Source: Myxocyprinus asiaticus (taxonomy: Eukaryota; Chordata; Actinopteri; Cypriniformes; Catostomidae). From it: a stretch of 64,000 nucleotides of DNA. Position 1 is the stretch's first letter. Each line of letters begins with the position of its first letter. Position numbers and translations under genes: made by a program. The DNA is taken from NCBI RefSeq assembly GCF_019703515.2, contig NC_059346.1:13609001-13673000 (forward strand), read 5' to 3'. Positions 23,314 to 34,270 of the stretch are shown one piece after another. The notes under the pieces are model-generated. The model did not search any database and had not been told where the DNA came from. It worked only from the letters and a program-made list of their open reading frames with translations.

Positions 23314-24877
23314 CAGGTGCATCTCAATAAATTAGAATGTCATGGAAAAGTTCATTTATTTCAGTAATTCAACTCAAATTGTGAAACTCGTGTATTAAAT
23401 CAATTCAATGCACACAGACTGAAGTAGTTTAAGTCTTTGGTTCTTTTAATTGTGATGATTTTGGCTCACATTTAACAAAAACCCACCAATTCACTATCTC
23501 AAAAAATTAGAATATGGTGACATGCCAATCAGCTAATCAACTCAAAACACCTGCAAAGGTTTCCTGAGCCTTCAAAATGGTCTCTCAGTTTGGTTCACTA
23601 GGCTACACAATCATGGGGAAGACTGCTGATCTGACAGTTGTCCAGAAGACAATCATTGACACCCTTCACAAGGAGGGTAAGCCACAAACATTCATTGCCA
23701 AAGAAGCTGGCTGTTCACAGAGTGCTGTATCCAAGCATGTTAACAGAAAGTTGAGTGGAAGGAAAAAGTGTGGAAGAAAAAGATGCACAACCAACCGAGA
23801 GAACCGCAGCCTTATGATTGTCAAGCAAAATCGATTCAAGAATTTGGGTGAACTTCACAAGGAATGGACTGAGGCTGGGGTCAAGGCATCAAGAGCCACC
23901 ACACACAGACATGTCAAGGAATTTGGCTACAGTTGTCGTATTCCTCTTGTTAAGCCACTCCTGAACCACAGACAACGTCAGAGGCGTCTTACCTGGGCTA
24001 AGGAGAAGAAGAACTGGACTGTTGCCCAGTGTTCCAAAGTCCTCTTTTCAGATGAGAGCAAGTTTTGTATTTCATTTGGAAACCAAGGTCCTAGAGTCTG
24101 GAGGAAGGGTGGAGAAGCTCATAGCCCAAGTTGCTTGAAGTCCAGTGTTAAGTGTCCACAGTCTGTGATGATTTGGGGTGCAATGTCATCTGCTGGTGTT
24201 GGTCCATTGTGTTTTTTGAAAACCAAAGTCACTGCACCCGTTTACCAAGAAATTTTGGAGCACTTCATGCTTCCTTCTGCTGAAAGATGCTGATTTCATT
24301 TTCCAGCAGGATTTGGCACCTGCCCACACTGCCAAAAGCACCAAAAGTTGGTTAAATGACCATGGTGTTGGTGTGCTTGACTGGCCAGCAAACTCACCAG
24401 ACCTGAACCCCATAGAGAATCTATGGGGTATTGTCAAGAGGAAAATGAGAAACGAGAGACCAAAAAATGCAGATGAGCTGAAGGCCACTGTCAAAGAAAC
24501 CTGGGCTTCCATACCACCTCAGCAGTATCACTGATCACCTCCATGCCACGCCGAATTGAGGCAGTAATTAAAGCAAAAGGAGCCCCTACCAAGTGTTGAG
24601 TACATATACAGTAAATGAACATACTTTCCAGAAGGCCAACAATTCACTAAAAATGTTTTTTTTATTGGTCTTATGATGTATTCTAATTTTGAGATAGTGA
24701 ATTGGTGGGTTTTTGTTAAATGTGAGCCAAAATCATCACAATTAAAAGAACCAAAGACTTAAACTACTTCAGTCTGTGTGCATTGAATTGATTTAATACA
24801 TGAGTTTCACAATTTGAGTTGAATTACTGAAATAAATGAACTTTTCCACGACATTCTAATTTATTGAGATGCACCTG
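23314..24877 (+). mobile_element. Tc1/mariner transposon, second copy, inactivated (1564 bp)
   Basis: It is flanked by TA at 23312-23313 and 24878-24879 and begins and ends with the same CAGGTGCATCTC terminus as the element at 2397. It is 20 bp shorter; deletions of 3, 11, 4 and 2 bp account for the difference. Same orientation as the intact copy. Confidence 0.93.
23577..24599 (+). pseudogene. Tc1-family transposase, frameshifted copy
   Basis: Near-identical to the transposase at 2660 until about 24283, where an 11-bp deletion (after CTTCTGCTGA) breaks the frame and leads to a stop at 24291-24293. The remainder, with AHTAKSTKSW and [10 protein letters not shown], continues in another frame from about 24300. 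A 4-bp deletion at 24526-24534 then truncates the C-terminus. An in-frame 3-bp deletion at 23816 and a W-to-C change (AQCSKVLFSDE) are further differences. It cannot make a working enzyme, but its terminal repeats could still be used by the enzyme from the intact copy. Confidence 0.93.
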
Positions 24878-24879
24878 TA

Positions 24880-27800
24880 TATGCACACATACACACTTGC
24901 ACACACAGACATGCTTAATTCACCACTTAATTTTACATCAGAGCTCAAGAGAACATCTACAGATTGTGGGATTCCTGCCCTTGATAGTTGAGAATTATTT
25001 GTCAGTTGAACATGGTATTGAAATTACCATTTCTTCATACTTTAAAGCATTATTTTACTAGTCGTACACAGCAAAGAGATGTCTAAACCACCTTTTGTTC
25101 AACTCCAGGCTGTTTTATAACCCAATTTTAAAATTCACAACAACTGGGACATTATACAATAAATGAGCAAGTATGCAAAATGGCAAAACATTTCTTTTAG
25201 AGAGCTGTTTTTTTTTTTTTATGTCTACAATGATTTCTCTTAAATTATGGAGGCATGATATGGCCTTTGCTCAATGTGTCACTAGAGGAAGTTCACCTGG
25301 CCTCTGAGAGGACAGCAATCAGCAGAAATTGCAATGATCCTCATTAGAATAATCAAACACACACACACACACACACACACACTATTGTCAGAGATACACA
25401 CACTCATGACACACTGAACATGAGCCCTGGTGCAGGAAGGCAGCTTCGTGCTTGCTGAACCGTACTGCATACATTAGAATCTCATTAACAGGTGAATTGC
25501 AGGGCTCAGAGGGCATGCTAGCAGGCGCATCGCTGGGGCGGACAGGCCAGCAACACAGTGTTACACAGCACAAGGCTCTCATGAAATAGTGTTCATTAGT
25601 TCATGAAACAGGCTGTCGTAAACGCAAATGACAACAGCATCCCAGTAAATGAATGCTTCAGATGTGTATCATGTAGGCCATCAAACTGATTGTGTTTGCA
25701 GTACGCTCCGGTGTCACCCAACAGAGGAATAAATATGAACATTACAAAATACACCAATAACTCTGATTTGTATTTAGACACACTTCATAAAGTAAATAAT
25801 GCAAACAAGTTCAATATAATAAGATTTTTATATTTGCTTAAGAAAACATGCTGTGCTGCTTGCCAGGAGTTGTGGCATTGCTAAGCGGTCAGTAAAGTGT
25901 TCTGATTGCTTTTAACATACTGTTATGTGATTGGTAGGGTGTTTTGGGTGGTTGCTAGGATGTTGCTAGGTGGTTGCTTACTGGCCCTCTAAAAAGGTTG
26001 TTGTTTTTTCCTGTTTTATCTTCCACTAGGCAAAAATCCAATCACTCCTCAACATGCTGCATTATTTGAGGTTCTTTTTCTACTTGTACTTCTGTAGCAC
26101 AAACAGTGCAGGATGAATTATGCTACAAATTTTAATATTTAGAGTTAAGGGGTTTGAAAAACTCTTATCCCAAATTAAGAGCAATAGTAATGCTTAGCAA
26201 GAACCATTAAAAATAAAAATAAACTTTTAAAAAGCTATTAGTTTTTAAAATAGATTAAATGGATCTATTTCTTTTTCTACGGTTGCAAAGAAATGTATTT
26301 TTTCCTGACCGAGGGCCTCTAGCCCTTTCAGGATCTCTTACACTGAGATCAATTACACTCTTTAAAAGTTGTTGTTTAAACGCACTTCTCCTCAGGAGAT
26401 GCAATTTACCACTGAGCATAAATCAATGCCGATGAGAAGGCTAATTCAAAGCCCTCATTTGATGTCAATTTGGCCCTGACCGTGGTCCATTTATAATGAC
26501 TGAATGCATTGGGAGTATATTACCCAGAACGGAGCCACAAAGCGTGTGTAGTCATAACTTCCTGGTCTTTTAGACATTGAGAGCACATTTCCATATTGCG
26601 ACTGTCCGGCTTCTTTTGTTTACTAGCCTCTTCAGATGAAATAGAAGTGTCACGAGTCATCAATCTTCACAAGACCAGAGGTGTGCATGTTTCTTCAAAC
26701 TGGATCACATATTCACAGAGATGCAGAATACTCAAGTGCCTCACGAGGGAACGCTCATCTGAAAGTGTGCGAAAAACACAGTCAAAACCTTTTGATGCCC
26801 AAATTCCGCCCCAATCTGTTACCCACTCCTCTGAGATCCATAACAATAAAAACAGAGAGGGAACAGAGGTAAAAACCAGGACATGGCCATTAGACTAGCA
26901 TGTGTATATTACTGTAAATGTAATTCATTATATGTAATTAAAATCTGAACTTTGGTAGACGGGAGATTGCAAGCCTTAATAAGCAATCAAAAATGTGATG
27001 CATGTTTCAAGATATTAGTTTCTGTCTGGCCCAGATGTATAGCATTGTATTTGACCTAACAGATAAATGACAAGCTAAATTATTAATGTTGAAAGCAGAA
27101 GTTGAAAGTTCAAAAGTTGAAGGTCAAAGTGAAGGAGATAAGACTGGGAAGAGGCCCCAACAAATGGTAATGCATGTTGAAATATTACCTCTTAAAATGG
27201 CACCCGATATCACATTGTAGCATGGGCTACACATAGGAGGCCAAAAGAGAATACAGAATCTGGCATTTTTTAGCCAACAGAGAGGTCATATTGGCTGCCA
27301 AGTCTTATAGTTAGAAGGGTGGAAAATTAATAAAGAAAATGCTCTTTTTATTTTCAGATTTCTATGATTTATGTAATTGAAATAATTGGAATCATCTATT
27401 CTGCCCTACAAGCACAGGACAGAATTCTAATTTTAGTGACAGTTTTTGTCCATAATGTTTCCTAAAGACTCATGACTCACTAGTTGGGTGAGAGGCATAT
27501 TTCTATTAGCAGTTAAACTCTTTCAGCAGACATCTGCTACTTTTGGGGCAAAAGGATAGTGCCAGTTCGAAAAAATTTAACTACCCTTCATGAGCAGACT
27601 GATCTCACAGTGAATTCGGAAACAGTGGGTTGACTTTTCTTAAGCTGAAATCGGTCTGTGCTTACCGATATTTGCACTTGTCACTGATTATGCAAACGCC
27701 ATTACTTTCTGGTTTTAACGTGGGCTCAAACCCTGGATCTCACAAGCTGACGCAATGCGCTTCTGGTCGCATCAAAGGGGATGGTAAACTTCAGGAACTT

Positions 27801-27939
27801 TATGCAAAAATGTCTGGTAGGAGATGGCGCTTGTCATTGAGTCGGTATAATCTGGCCAATCCTAGGGTAGCGGAACTCTTGGAAACAACATGACGACTTC
27901 CCATGTGATCATGTTGGCACGAGGGAGGGGGCAGGTCAT
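24880..27939. other. Low-repeat stretch, no gene; microsatellite and possible conserved non-coding block
   Basis: A (CA)n run lies at 25356-25382 and a degenerate GGTTGCTAGG-type array at 25936-25975. The block 26380-26560 is of even composition and resembles conserved non-coding DNA by eye only. Open frames at 26596-26898 and 27630-27893 carry no family motifs. Confidence 0.4.
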
Positions 27940-28307
27940 TTAGGCCACATACACACTGCAACTAAATTTGGTTGTCAGTTCACCTTTTAGTGCTTAATCC
28001 TGTTCTGTACACACACAGTTCAGTAAAATATGGGAGTGACAACCGCATTCTACAACCGAATAAACTCCAGAAAAATTCAGGTAGTGAAAACCACATTTAT
28101 AGAAATTCTATGTAGCGTGTATGAAACAAAACTAAACAAAGTAGTTGTTAATGACATGATTAATGGAGCGTGTGAGATGTGTCCATCTTCTCCTAGTGCA
28201 AACCACACTTACAGAGGTATGTGTCTTCATTTATTCATATATTGCAGTGTCTCTCCACTGTAGTTTCTTTCATCAGTCCAGCGGTCTTAGAGTAACCTGT
28301 ATATTAT

Positions 28308-29400
28308 TGTCACGGATTAGGAGGATGGACCCAAGATACAGGATGGTAATGAAGGGTGTTTTATTAAAACAAAACCAACAAAATACAAACAAAACTCATG
28401 AGGGAGAGAAAAAAATAAATAAAACAAGACAACAAAATAAACTAAGTACAAGCCGACTAGAAAAACTGGACAAAACAGGAAACAAAACTTTCACAAGGAG
28501 AAACCAAAATAACAGGAAGAGAAAAACAAACTGATGGGGCAAACTTGACACGAACCAACACGACTGGACTGGAGACTGAACAAAACAAAACAATCTGACA
28601 AGGAAGACAAGACAAAGGAGAGAATATAAAGGGAAGGAAGGATTGAAAACAGGTGCTGCCCATAAACACAAGCAGTGCTAATCACCTGGGGAAACACGAG
28701 GGAGAGAAGAAAACACAAGCACATGGGACAGCCTGAGAGCTGGGTGGAGGAAACTGTCATGACCCTGCCACAACAAGAATAAAACAAGATCAAAATGGCA
28801 GGATCATGACATCATTGGACAGACTTATCGACAGCCTCAGGGAATTGGACAGACTTATCGACAACCTCAGAGAATTGGACAGTCTCAGGGAACTGAACAG
28901 GCTCAGGGAACAGAACAGACTCGTCGACAGCCACAGTGAAAGGATCAGGCTTGTCTACGGCCACAGGGAACTGGACAGGCTGCTCCAGGATGGGAGCAAG
29001 GTCAAGCAACAGGAAAATGGCCTCTGTGGCCATAGGCACTGGCAGAGGCAAGGGAGCGAGCTTCGTGGCCATGGGCACTGGCAGTGACAGGGGAATGACC
29101 TCCGTGGTTGTGAGCACAGGCTGTGACAGGGGAACGGCCTCCGTAGCTGTGAACACTGACAGTAACGGGGGAATGACCTCCGTGGTCTTGGGCACTGGCC
29201 CTTCTCCCTCTCCTCCTCTTTCGGTTGGTAAGAGGCACTGCAGTTGTATTGGCCGTTGCCTCCTAGCAGTCGGCAGCGAGAACGACCGCCTCCTCCTGGC
29301 GGTCGGCAGAGGGAACAGCCGCCACCTCAAGGAGGTCAGTAGAATGCCTCCTCTGGTGACAGCTTCGAGAAGTGATGACAATGATAATACATCTCTTTTG
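28308..29400 (-). mobile_element. LTR-retrotransposon-like fragment with peptide-coding tandem repeats
   Basis: On the minus strand 28772-28308 begins TGTGGCAGGG and ends CCGTGACA, has CCTTTATATTCTC (TATA-like) and TTTTAATAAAAC (polyadenylation-like) in the correct order, and so resembles a ~465-bp 3' LTR. The adjacent minus-strand frame, 189 codons at 29381-28812, is open. It is made of a 13-residue repeat (TTEVIPLSLPVPM-type) and a 10-residue repeat (VQFPEAVDKS-type). No gag, protease or reverse transcriptase motif is seen and no second LTR was found. Direct evidence that it is an LTR is therefore incomplete. Confidence 0.4.
28814..29200. repeat. Coding-phase tandem repeats of 30 bp and 39 bp
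   Basis: Four 39-bp units start at 29035, 29074, 29113 and 29152. Degenerate 30-bp units (attggacagacttatcgaca...) run from 28814 to about 28990. Both periods are multiples of three, which keeps the minus-strand frame open. Confidence 0.8.
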
Positions 29401-29611
29401 AATAATCTCTTTACTCAAAAATAGCGAAACGGGTTAAGCTGGTGGCATTCGTGTTTCTTGTTTACAGGCACGAGACGCTGAAGTGTTGCTATGGTTGTCT
29501 TGTCAGTCATCCTGTATTCCGTACACACATGGAATGGAAATTTTGGGGATTCACTCCCACATTTAAATGCGGTTGTCAGTCTTGAAACTTTGTAGTGTGT
29601 ACATTGCCTTA

Positions 29612-30290
29612 GTGTTGCTGTTTGTAGTGTCTGGAAGATTCTCCCACAATACTTCTTACTCCTTTCCTTTTCAAATCCACTTAAAACACTTGCTGCATCT
29701 GAAATCACATACTGTCAGAGTTTGTACTGCATACTGTTAAAAAGTACTTACTTTTGGTATGCAGTTGAGTAGTTTGAATACTTTCCAAACATACTTCATC
29801 CGGGAATGTGGGCATTGTCTTGTGACCCGATTATATAACTTGATAACAACCCCAAAAAAAATCGACTCTGATTTTGTTAAACAAGCACAATTTATACACA
29901 AGAAACAATGTTGTCTGTATATATTAGCACTTACAGTTGAAAAAAGCCCCCCAACTCGTGGTTCTGTGCAGTTTTTTGTTTTTTTTATTCAGCGTTTTGA
30001 ATGTGACATCTCCTCAGCTCCCATTGCATTATGGGATGGTAATCTGTCCAATTGATGTGCACTTCAGAATCTCACTGGATGTAGGTCATCCAGGTATTTT
30101 TCGCCCACTCTTTTATGAATACTGAGGATTCTGACACCTTTATCCATTGACATACTGTATAGTAGGGAAGTATGCATACAGTATTTAACGCAGCTACTTT
30201 TTCTTAACTTTTTGCCAATAATTCATCTGTGACCATCTATTATTATTATGAATATCTAAATATGTTTAGAATAAAACTTGTTATTGTTAT
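29612..30290. other. No gene; possible MITE remnants
   Basis: TACTGCATACTGTTAAAAAGTA and related AGTATGC motifs near 29705-29760 and 30150-30182 resemble ends of a fish miniature element, but no clean inverted repeat or target duplication is visible. Confidence 0.35.
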
Positions 30291-30478
30291 CAGAATCAGA
30301 ATCAGAATGAGCTTTATTGCCAAGTATGCTTACACATACAAGAAATTTGTCATGGTGACAGGAGCTTCCAGTACACAACAATACAAAACAGCAACAAGAC
30401 TTTAAAAAAATAATTAAAAATTGAATAAAAAATAAATAAATATTGAAAAGAAAATAAAGTATATATAGAATACACAAT

Positions 30479-30532
<54 letters not shown>

Positions 30533-30535
<3 letters not shown>

Positions 30536-31078
30536 TACCGGTCAAAAGTTTTGAAACACTTGAAATGTGTTTCAAAACTGAAATGTTTCTCATGATCTTA
30601 AAAATCTTTTGATCTGAAGGCATATGCTTAAATGTTTGAAATTAGTTTTGTAGACAAAAATATAATTGTGCTACCATATTAATTTATTTCTTTATAAAAC
30701 TAAAATGTAATTAAAATTTTTTTTTTTTTAAATTGATGACTTGGACCAAATAATAAAGAAAAGCAGCTAATAGGTGCCCAACATAGATGGGAACTCCTTC
30801 AATACTGTTTAAAAAGCATCCCAGGGCGATACCTCGAAGTTGGTTGAGAAAATGTCAAGAGTGCATGTCTGCAAATTCTAGGCAAAGGGTGACTACTTTG
30901 AAGATGCCAAAATATAACACAGTTTTGATTTATTTTGGATTTTGTTTAGTCACAACATAATTCCCATAGTTCCATTTATGTTATTCCATAATTTTGATGA
31001 CTTTACTATTATTCTAAAATGTGAAAAAAAATTATAATAAAGAATGAGTAAGTGTTTCAAAACTTTTGACTGGTAGTG
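30533..31078. mobile_element. 546-bp Tc1/mariner-type MITE, copy 1
   Basis: TA lies on both sides (30531-30532, 31079-31080). The ends are CACTACCGGTCAAAAGTTTT and, inverted, CACTACCAGTCAAAAGTTTT. It is the same length as, and the inverse orientation of, the copy at 36204-36749. There is no coding capacity. It sits in the 3' UTR of the Rex1-like LINE next to a (TA)n run. Confidence 0.85.
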
Positions 31079-31080
31079 TA

Positions 31081-31107
31081 TAAATACACACACACACACA
31101 CACACAT

Positions 31108-31143
<36 letters not shown>

Positions 31144-31270
31144 TTATATATATACATACACACACACACACACATATACACACATACACATAGATACATA
31201 TATAACACACACATACATACACACACACACACACACACGTATACATACATACACACATACACATACATAG
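31081..31270. repeat. Compound CA/TA microsatellite
   Basis: Alternating (CA)n, (TA)n and CATA units. The overlapping Thr/His and Cys/Val-rich frames on both strands are artefacts. A (TA)n run also lies at 30484-30532. Confidence 0.95.
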
Positions 31271-31664
31271 TGCAAATCTAAATAAAAATTGGTTATATAC
31301 AGTGCAAGGGAATGAAATGGCAGAAGAGGTAGGATGTGTTGGATAAATATAAAAAACTAAGCTGTGTATTGCACATTAATTATTGGCAGTTTTAACTGTT
31401 CATGAGAAGGATAGCCTGAGGGGAAAAACTGTTTGTGTACCTGACGGTTCTGGTGCTCAGAGCTCTGAAGCATCGGCCAGAAGGCAACAGTTCCAAAAGG
31501 TAGTGGGCTGGGTGAGTGGGGTCCAGAGTGATTTTTCCAGCCTTTTTCCTCACTCTGGAAGTGTATAGTTCTTGAAGGGAGGGCAGGGGGCAACCAATAA
31601 TCCTCTCAGCAGTCCGAACTGTCCTTTGTAGTCTTCTGATATCCGATTTCGTAGCTGAACCAAA

Positions 31665-33142
31665 CTAGACAGATATTGAAGTGCAGAGGACAGACTCAAT
31701 GACTGCTGAGTAGAACTGTATCAGCAGTGCCTGTGGCAGGTTGAACTTCCTCAACTGGTGAAGGAAGTACAACTTCTGCTGGGCCTTTTTCGCAATGGAG
31801 TCAATGTGGGTCTCCCACTTCAGGTCCTGTGAGATAGTAGTGCCCAGGAACCTGAATGACTCCACTGCTGCCACAGTGCTGTTTAGAATGGTGAGGGGGG
31901 ACAATGTTGGGGTGTTCCTCCTAAAGTCCACAGTGATCTCCACCATTTTGAGTGTGTTCAGCTCAAGATTGTTTTGACTGCACCAGACAGTCAGCTGTTT
32001 AAACTCCCTTCTGTATGCAGACTCATCGTCATCTCGGTTGAGGCCGAGTGTCGTCAGCAAACTTCAGCAGCTTGACAGAATGGTCCTTGGCGATGCAGTC
32101 ATTGGTGTAGAGAGAGAAGAGTAGTGGGGAGAGCACACATCCATGGGGGGCACCAGTGCTGATTGTACAGGTGCTGGAAGTTAATTTCCCCTGTCTCACA
32201 AGCTGCTGCCTGTCCATCAGAAAGCTGGTAATCCACTGACAGATAGACGTGGGAACAGAGAGTTGGTGTAATTTAGTCCAGAGAATAGCTGGGATGATGG
32301 TGTTGAAAGCCGAACTGAAGTCCACAAAAAGGATCCTTGTATATGTCCCTGGTCTGTCCAGATGTTGCAGGATATGATGCAATCCCAAGTTGACTGCATC
32401 ATCCACAGACCTGTTTGCTCGATAAGCAAATTAAAGGGGATCTAGAAAGGGTCCAGTGATGTCCTTCAGGTGGGCCAACACCAGTCTCTCAAATGACTTC
32501 ATGACCACAGACGTCAGGGCGACAGGTCTGTAGACATTAAGTCCTGTGATTTTGGGTTTATTTGGGACAGGAAAGGAGCATGGGACTTCACACTGCTCCA
32601 GTAATCTATTGAAAATCAGTGTGAAGATGGGGGCCAGCTGGTTAGCACAGGATCTAAGACATGCAGGTGAAACGCCATCTGGGCCTGAAGCTTTCTTTAT
32701 CTTTTGTTTCCTAAAGACACGGTGCAGGAGGGGGGAGGAGGGGGGTTGCAGGAGGTGTTGTTGTTTGTGTGAAGTGAAGGTCAGAGCGAGTGTGGGGTGT
32801 GAGATAGGGCCTTTCAAATCTACAGTAGAACACATTCAGGTTGTCAGCCAGTCGTTGGTCCACCACAGGGTTGGGGGTAGGAGTCCTGTAATTTGTAAGT
32901 TGTTTCATGCCACTCCACACTGATTTAGGGTCGTTAGCTGAAAACTTGTTTTTCAGCTTCTCAGAGTATCTTCTTTTAGCCACTCTGATTTCCTTATTCA
33001 GTGTGTTCCTGGCCTGATTGTACAAGACTTTATCCCCACCCCTGTATGCATCCTCTTTGGCCTGATGAAGCTGCCTGAGCTCTGCTGTAAACCATGGTTT
33101 GTCATTGTTAAATGTTAAAGAAGTCCAAGTAGGGATGCACAT
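31665..33142 (-). pseudogene. Reverse transcriptase region of the Rex1-like LINE
   Basis: In minus-strand order: [20 protein letters not shown] (linker), KKASGPDGVSPACLRSC (RT start), VYRPVALTSVVMKSFERLV, FVDFSSAFNTIIPA (RT motif A), [20 protein letters not shown] (Q changed to H in the QG motif), KLLKFADDT (catalytic ADD block), then VDFRRN and FRFLGTTIS. Frames shift near 32800 and again at the FADDT block near 32045, and there is a stop near 32431, so no enzyme is made. FSSAFNT is the motif that links it to Rex1-type elements; L2 is the alternative. Confidence 0.85.
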
Positions 33143-33274
33143 ATCCTCACAGAAACTGATATATGATGTAACAGTATCTGTGAGCTCGTCCAGATTGGTG
33201 TCTGCAGTCTCAAAAACACTCCATTCAGTGCAGTCAAAGCAGGGTTGTAGTTCCAGCTCTGCTTCATTGGTCCA

Positions 33275-34264
33275 TCACTTTACAGTCCTTACTACAGGCT
33301 TATCAGATTTTAGTTTCTGTATGTAGTTTGGAAGAAGATGAACCAGACAGTGATCAGATAGTCCCAAAGCTGCTCTAGGGTCAGAGCGATATGCATCCTT
33401 TATTGTTGTGTAGCAGTGATTCAGTATAATTCTGTCTCTGGTGGGGCATGTAATGTGCTGTCTGTATTTGGGCAGTTCACGTGTGAGGTTTGCTTTGTTA
33501 AAATCCCCAAGACTAATAATAACTGAGTCCGGGTATTGTTGTTCCGTGTCTGTGATTTGATCAGTCAGCTGTTGCAGCGTGGCATTCAAACACGTGTTTG
33601 GCGCGATGTAAACACTCACCAGAATAAACGAGGAAAACTCCCACGGCGAGTAGAAGGGTTTACTGTTAATAAAGAGCGCTTCCAAATTAGGACAGCACAT
33701 CTTCTTTAATGTTGTTACATCTGTACACCAACTTTCATTGATGTAAAAGCATGTTCCACCGCCTCTCGTTTTCCCCGTTAACTCCGCAATGCGATCCGCT
33801 CTGAACAGCTGAAAGCCCGGCAAATGTAACGCGCTGTCCGAAATGGCTTCACTCAGCCAGGTTTCTGTGAAGCACAAGGCAGCAGAGGTTGAAAAGTCCT
33901 TGTCTGTGCAGGTGAGGAGATGTAGTTCGTCTGTTTTATTAGGAAGAGAGTGGAGATTCGCTAGATGAATGCTTGGCAGTGCTGTTCGAAAGCCACGCCG
34001 ACGGAGCCTGACCAGCGCGCCTGCTCGTCTCCCTCTCCTGCATCTCACAAACAACACAGCCGCGCCTCCAACTAAAATGTCCAGCAAAACGTCTGAATAT
34101 TCAAAAACTGGGAAAAGTTTGTCTGGTATATGCTGTCGAATGTTCAGCAGTTTGTTTCTGGTAAAACTGACTGGAAAAAGATTACTAAACACAGGACAAA
34201 CAAACAAAAACAACAAAACAATAGGAGCGCTCCACACCGAGGCAGCCATCCGCGGCGCCATCAT
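33275..34264 (-). pseudogene. LINE endonuclease domain (APE-type), 5' part of the Rex1-like ORF
   Basis: APE-type endonucleases nick target DNA to prime reverse transcription. The frame begins MMAPRMAASVWSAP and runs 329 codons. Visible motifs are LHSLPNKTDELHLL, CFTETWLSE (catalytic E), GGGTCFYINESWC, LGDFNKANL (the GDFN block) and GLSDHCLVHL (catalytic SDH). The stop at 33275 is an in-frame TGA where a coding residue is expected (TVK-stop-WTNEA); the same frame continues to 32711, so one nonsense change separates them. The ~100 residues before the endonuclease are Arg-rich and hydrophobic and unassigned. Confidence 0.85.
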
Positions 34265-34270
34265 GATAGT

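Larger units (their letters stand above)
27940..29611. mobile_element. Possible MITE split by a retroelement fragment
   Basis: The left edge TTAGGCCACATACACACTGC and the reversed right edge CTAAGGCAATGTACACACTAC form an imperfect inverted repeat. An inner block (GTCAGTTC...GGGAGTGACAACCGCA on the left; CTGACAACCGCATTTAAATG reversed on the right) supports pairing. The LTR-like DNA at 28308-29400 would be an insertion. The repeats are imperfect and the target duplication is not clear. Confidence 0.35.
30291..34270 (-). mobile_element. Rex1/CR1-like LINE, nearly full length, degraded
   Basis: Its 5' end at ~34267 (ATCATGATGGCGCCG) is shared with the copy at 63746, so it probably reaches the true start. 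It carries an APE-type endonuclease, a reverse transcriptase and a 3' UTR, and ends in a TTCTGATTCTGATTCTG tail after AATAAAGCTC. A 546-bp MITE and CA/TA microsatellites have expanded the 3' UTR. Stops and frameshifts make it non-functional. Confidence 0.85.

Noticed and set aside
26596..26898. 100-aa plus-strand frame as a host exon
   Set aside because: No acceptor/donor pair or protein motif that I can recognise.
28396..28793. Minus-strand hydrophobic frames that look like membrane proteins
   Set aside because: They lie within the LTR-like segment and read T-rich transcript leader sequence; no conserved motif.
30950..31270. Cys/Val/Tyr-rich minus-strand frames up to 104 aa
   Set aside because: Translation of a compound CA/TA microsatellite.
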